NCBI GenBank assembly: GCA_003533975.1
Contig: DQCL01000196.1
Location: forward strand, 1 to 16,608
Direction of reading: 5' to 3'
Origin: Octadecabacter sp.
Lineage (GTDB): Bacteria; Pseudomonadota; Alphaproteobacteria; Rhodobacterales; Rhodobacteraceae
DNA length: 16,608 nt
Made by a program: the position numbers and the translations under genes. The notes under the pieces are model-generated. The model was given only the letters and a program-made list of their open reading frames with translations. It was not told the origin of the DNA and did no database searches. This document shows positions 15,945 through 16,608 of this stretch, piece by piece. Each line of letters opens with the position of its first letter. Within the stretch, counting starts at the first letter, position 1.

Positions 15945-16274
15945 TTACGCGTGAAGGCCTTTGTTGCGGATAAGCGAAAAGGAAACGCCTTCACGCTGCT
16001 TCAGGCGGGCAACCATGGCGAGCAGATTATCGGCGCGAGGATTACCCTTGTCGCTGAGCATGCGCATCAGGCTTTTCGGGTTCTTCTCCATTTCCTTGGC
16101 AAGGGTTTCAAACCCTATGGTGGCATTCACATAATCACGCAGCAGCACCTTGCCCGTTTCTAGATCGTCGCTGAGCAACGCCTCGATCGCTTCACGGAAC
16201 AGGCCGACACGGAATTCGGGATCACGCTCGGCGCGCGCCTTGATGGTGTCTTTGAAGGACTTGGTCAGTGGCAT
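15945..16274 (-). CDS. HigA-like antitoxin (TIGR02684-type addiction-module antidote)
   Basis: A 109-residue DNA-binding antitoxin. An N-terminal helix (MPLTKSFKDTIKARAERDPEF) is followed by RVGLFREAIEALLSDDLETGKVLLRDYVNATIGFETLA and a helix-turn-helix (about 54-92: FETLAKEMEKNPKSLMRMLSDKGNPRADNL), all hallmarks of the antidote family. It would neutralise the RelE/HigB-like toxin and repress the pair's promoter. ATG at 16274 is chosen because AGGAG lies 6 bases upstream and the conserved MPLTKSFK begins there; a longer in-frame start at 16367 would run through the toxin gene. It follows the toxin gene by 1 base. All motifs look intact although the toxin is damaged. About 120 bases separate it from the methyltransferase gene on the same strand, so some read-through into the defence operon is possible. 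Confidence 0.87.
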   Translation of the reverse strand: MPLTKSFKDTIKARAERDPEFRVGLFREAIEALLSDDLETGKVLLRDYVNATIGFETLAKEMEKNPKSLMRMLSDKGNPRADNLLAMVARLKQREGVSFSLIRNKGLHA

Positions 16275-16275
16275 G

Positions 16276-16608
16276 TCAGTCTCCTTTCTGTTTTCGGCGT
16301 TTGTAATCGTCCCAATATGCTTTGGCCTGCTCGATGTCCTTTGACTGGCGTTTCTTGGTGCCGCCACAAAGCAGGATCACGAGCTTGTCGCCGTCCCGGC
16401 CAAAATAGACGCGATATCCCGGGCCGAATGTGATCCGCCGTTCGGACACGCCTTGTCCGACTGCCTTCACATCACCCAGGTTGCCGATCTCAATCCGCAC
16501 AAGCGCGATCCGTACTTGCAGCGCAGCGGCGTTTTGGTGACACAAGCGTTACCAAGTGTCAAACTTTTCCAGAGTTATGCCAATATGAAACTGCCTATTT
16601 CCTCTTTT
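16276..16608 (-). pseudogene. RelE/HigB-like toxin (TIGR02683-type) with an in-frame stop near its start
   Basis: The frame downstream of 16545 gives 89 residues with the toxin family's core: AAALQVRIALVRIEIGNLGDV, then GVSERRITFGPGYRVYF, then KLVILLCGGTKKRQSKDIEQAKAYWDDY. These mRNA-cleaving toxins normally begin with about 10-20 further residues ending in a motif like FDTWLRGLRD. That motif is visible in the same frame just upstream as LEKFDTW, but a TAA at 16549-16551 follows it directly, then CGC TTG TGT. TAA could be TTA (Leu) changed by one base. No in-frame ATG or GTG is visible upstream to the window edge. Restart at TTG 16545 would make a toxin lacking its first helix. Most likely inactive; a sequencing error cannot be excluded. 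Confidence 0.75.

Noticed and set aside
1..16608. CRISPR array, tRNA or rRNA genes
   Set aside because: No spaced direct repeats and no tRNA or rRNA-like segments were seen on reading either strand.

Overview
The window looks like a chromosomal or accessory segment of a marine alphaproteobacterium, most likely Rhodobacteraceae (Roseobacter group). This rests on the gene families present (a TmoX/ProX-type quaternary-amine ABC transporter, a CuyA-like PLP lyase, LysR regulators, a mannonate dehydratase tail) and on a moderate GC content. No rRNA, tRNA or CRISPR array is visible.

Layout. Bases 3-344 (+) hold the C-terminal end of a mannonate dehydratase (UxuA) that begins outside the window. 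Bases 548-4928 (-) are an ABC-transporter operon: periplasmic binding protein, ATPase, a long permease, then an alpha/beta hydrolase joined to the permease by a 4-base overlap. A LysR gene (5199-6083, +) diverges from it across a region with a clear inverted repeat. A CuyA-like / D-cysteine desulfhydrase-like PLP enzyme (6162-7175, -) and a second LysR gene (7297-8193, +) form another divergent pair with their own inverted repeat. This half looks metabolic: two regulator-controlled units that plausibly import and break down small amine- or sulfur-containing osmolyte-like compounds.

An IS6-family insertion sequence (about 8217-9034) and an AT-rich, gene-poor stretch (9035-9438) separate it from the second half. 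Bases 9439-15823, all on the minus strand, are a tightly packed four-gene operon. In transcription order it encodes an MmeI-like DNA methyltransferase (911 aa), a small PD-(D/E)XK-like protein (135 aa), an SF2 DEAD/DEAH-type helicase (682 aa) and a GIY-YIG (T5orf172/Mug113-like) nuclease (398 aa). Adjacent genes overlap or lie 1 base apart. This reads as a modification / translocation / cleavage defence module that I cannot match to a named system; it is the most interesting part of the window. The methyltransferase gene has an AT-rich central block covering its presumed target-recognition region, which suggests exchange of specificity.

Upstream of the operon, on the same strand, is a HigBA-like (TIGR02683/TIGR02684-type) toxin-antitoxin pair. 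The antitoxin is intact. The toxin has an in-frame TAA cutting off its conserved N-terminal helix, so it is probably a dead or truncated toxin.
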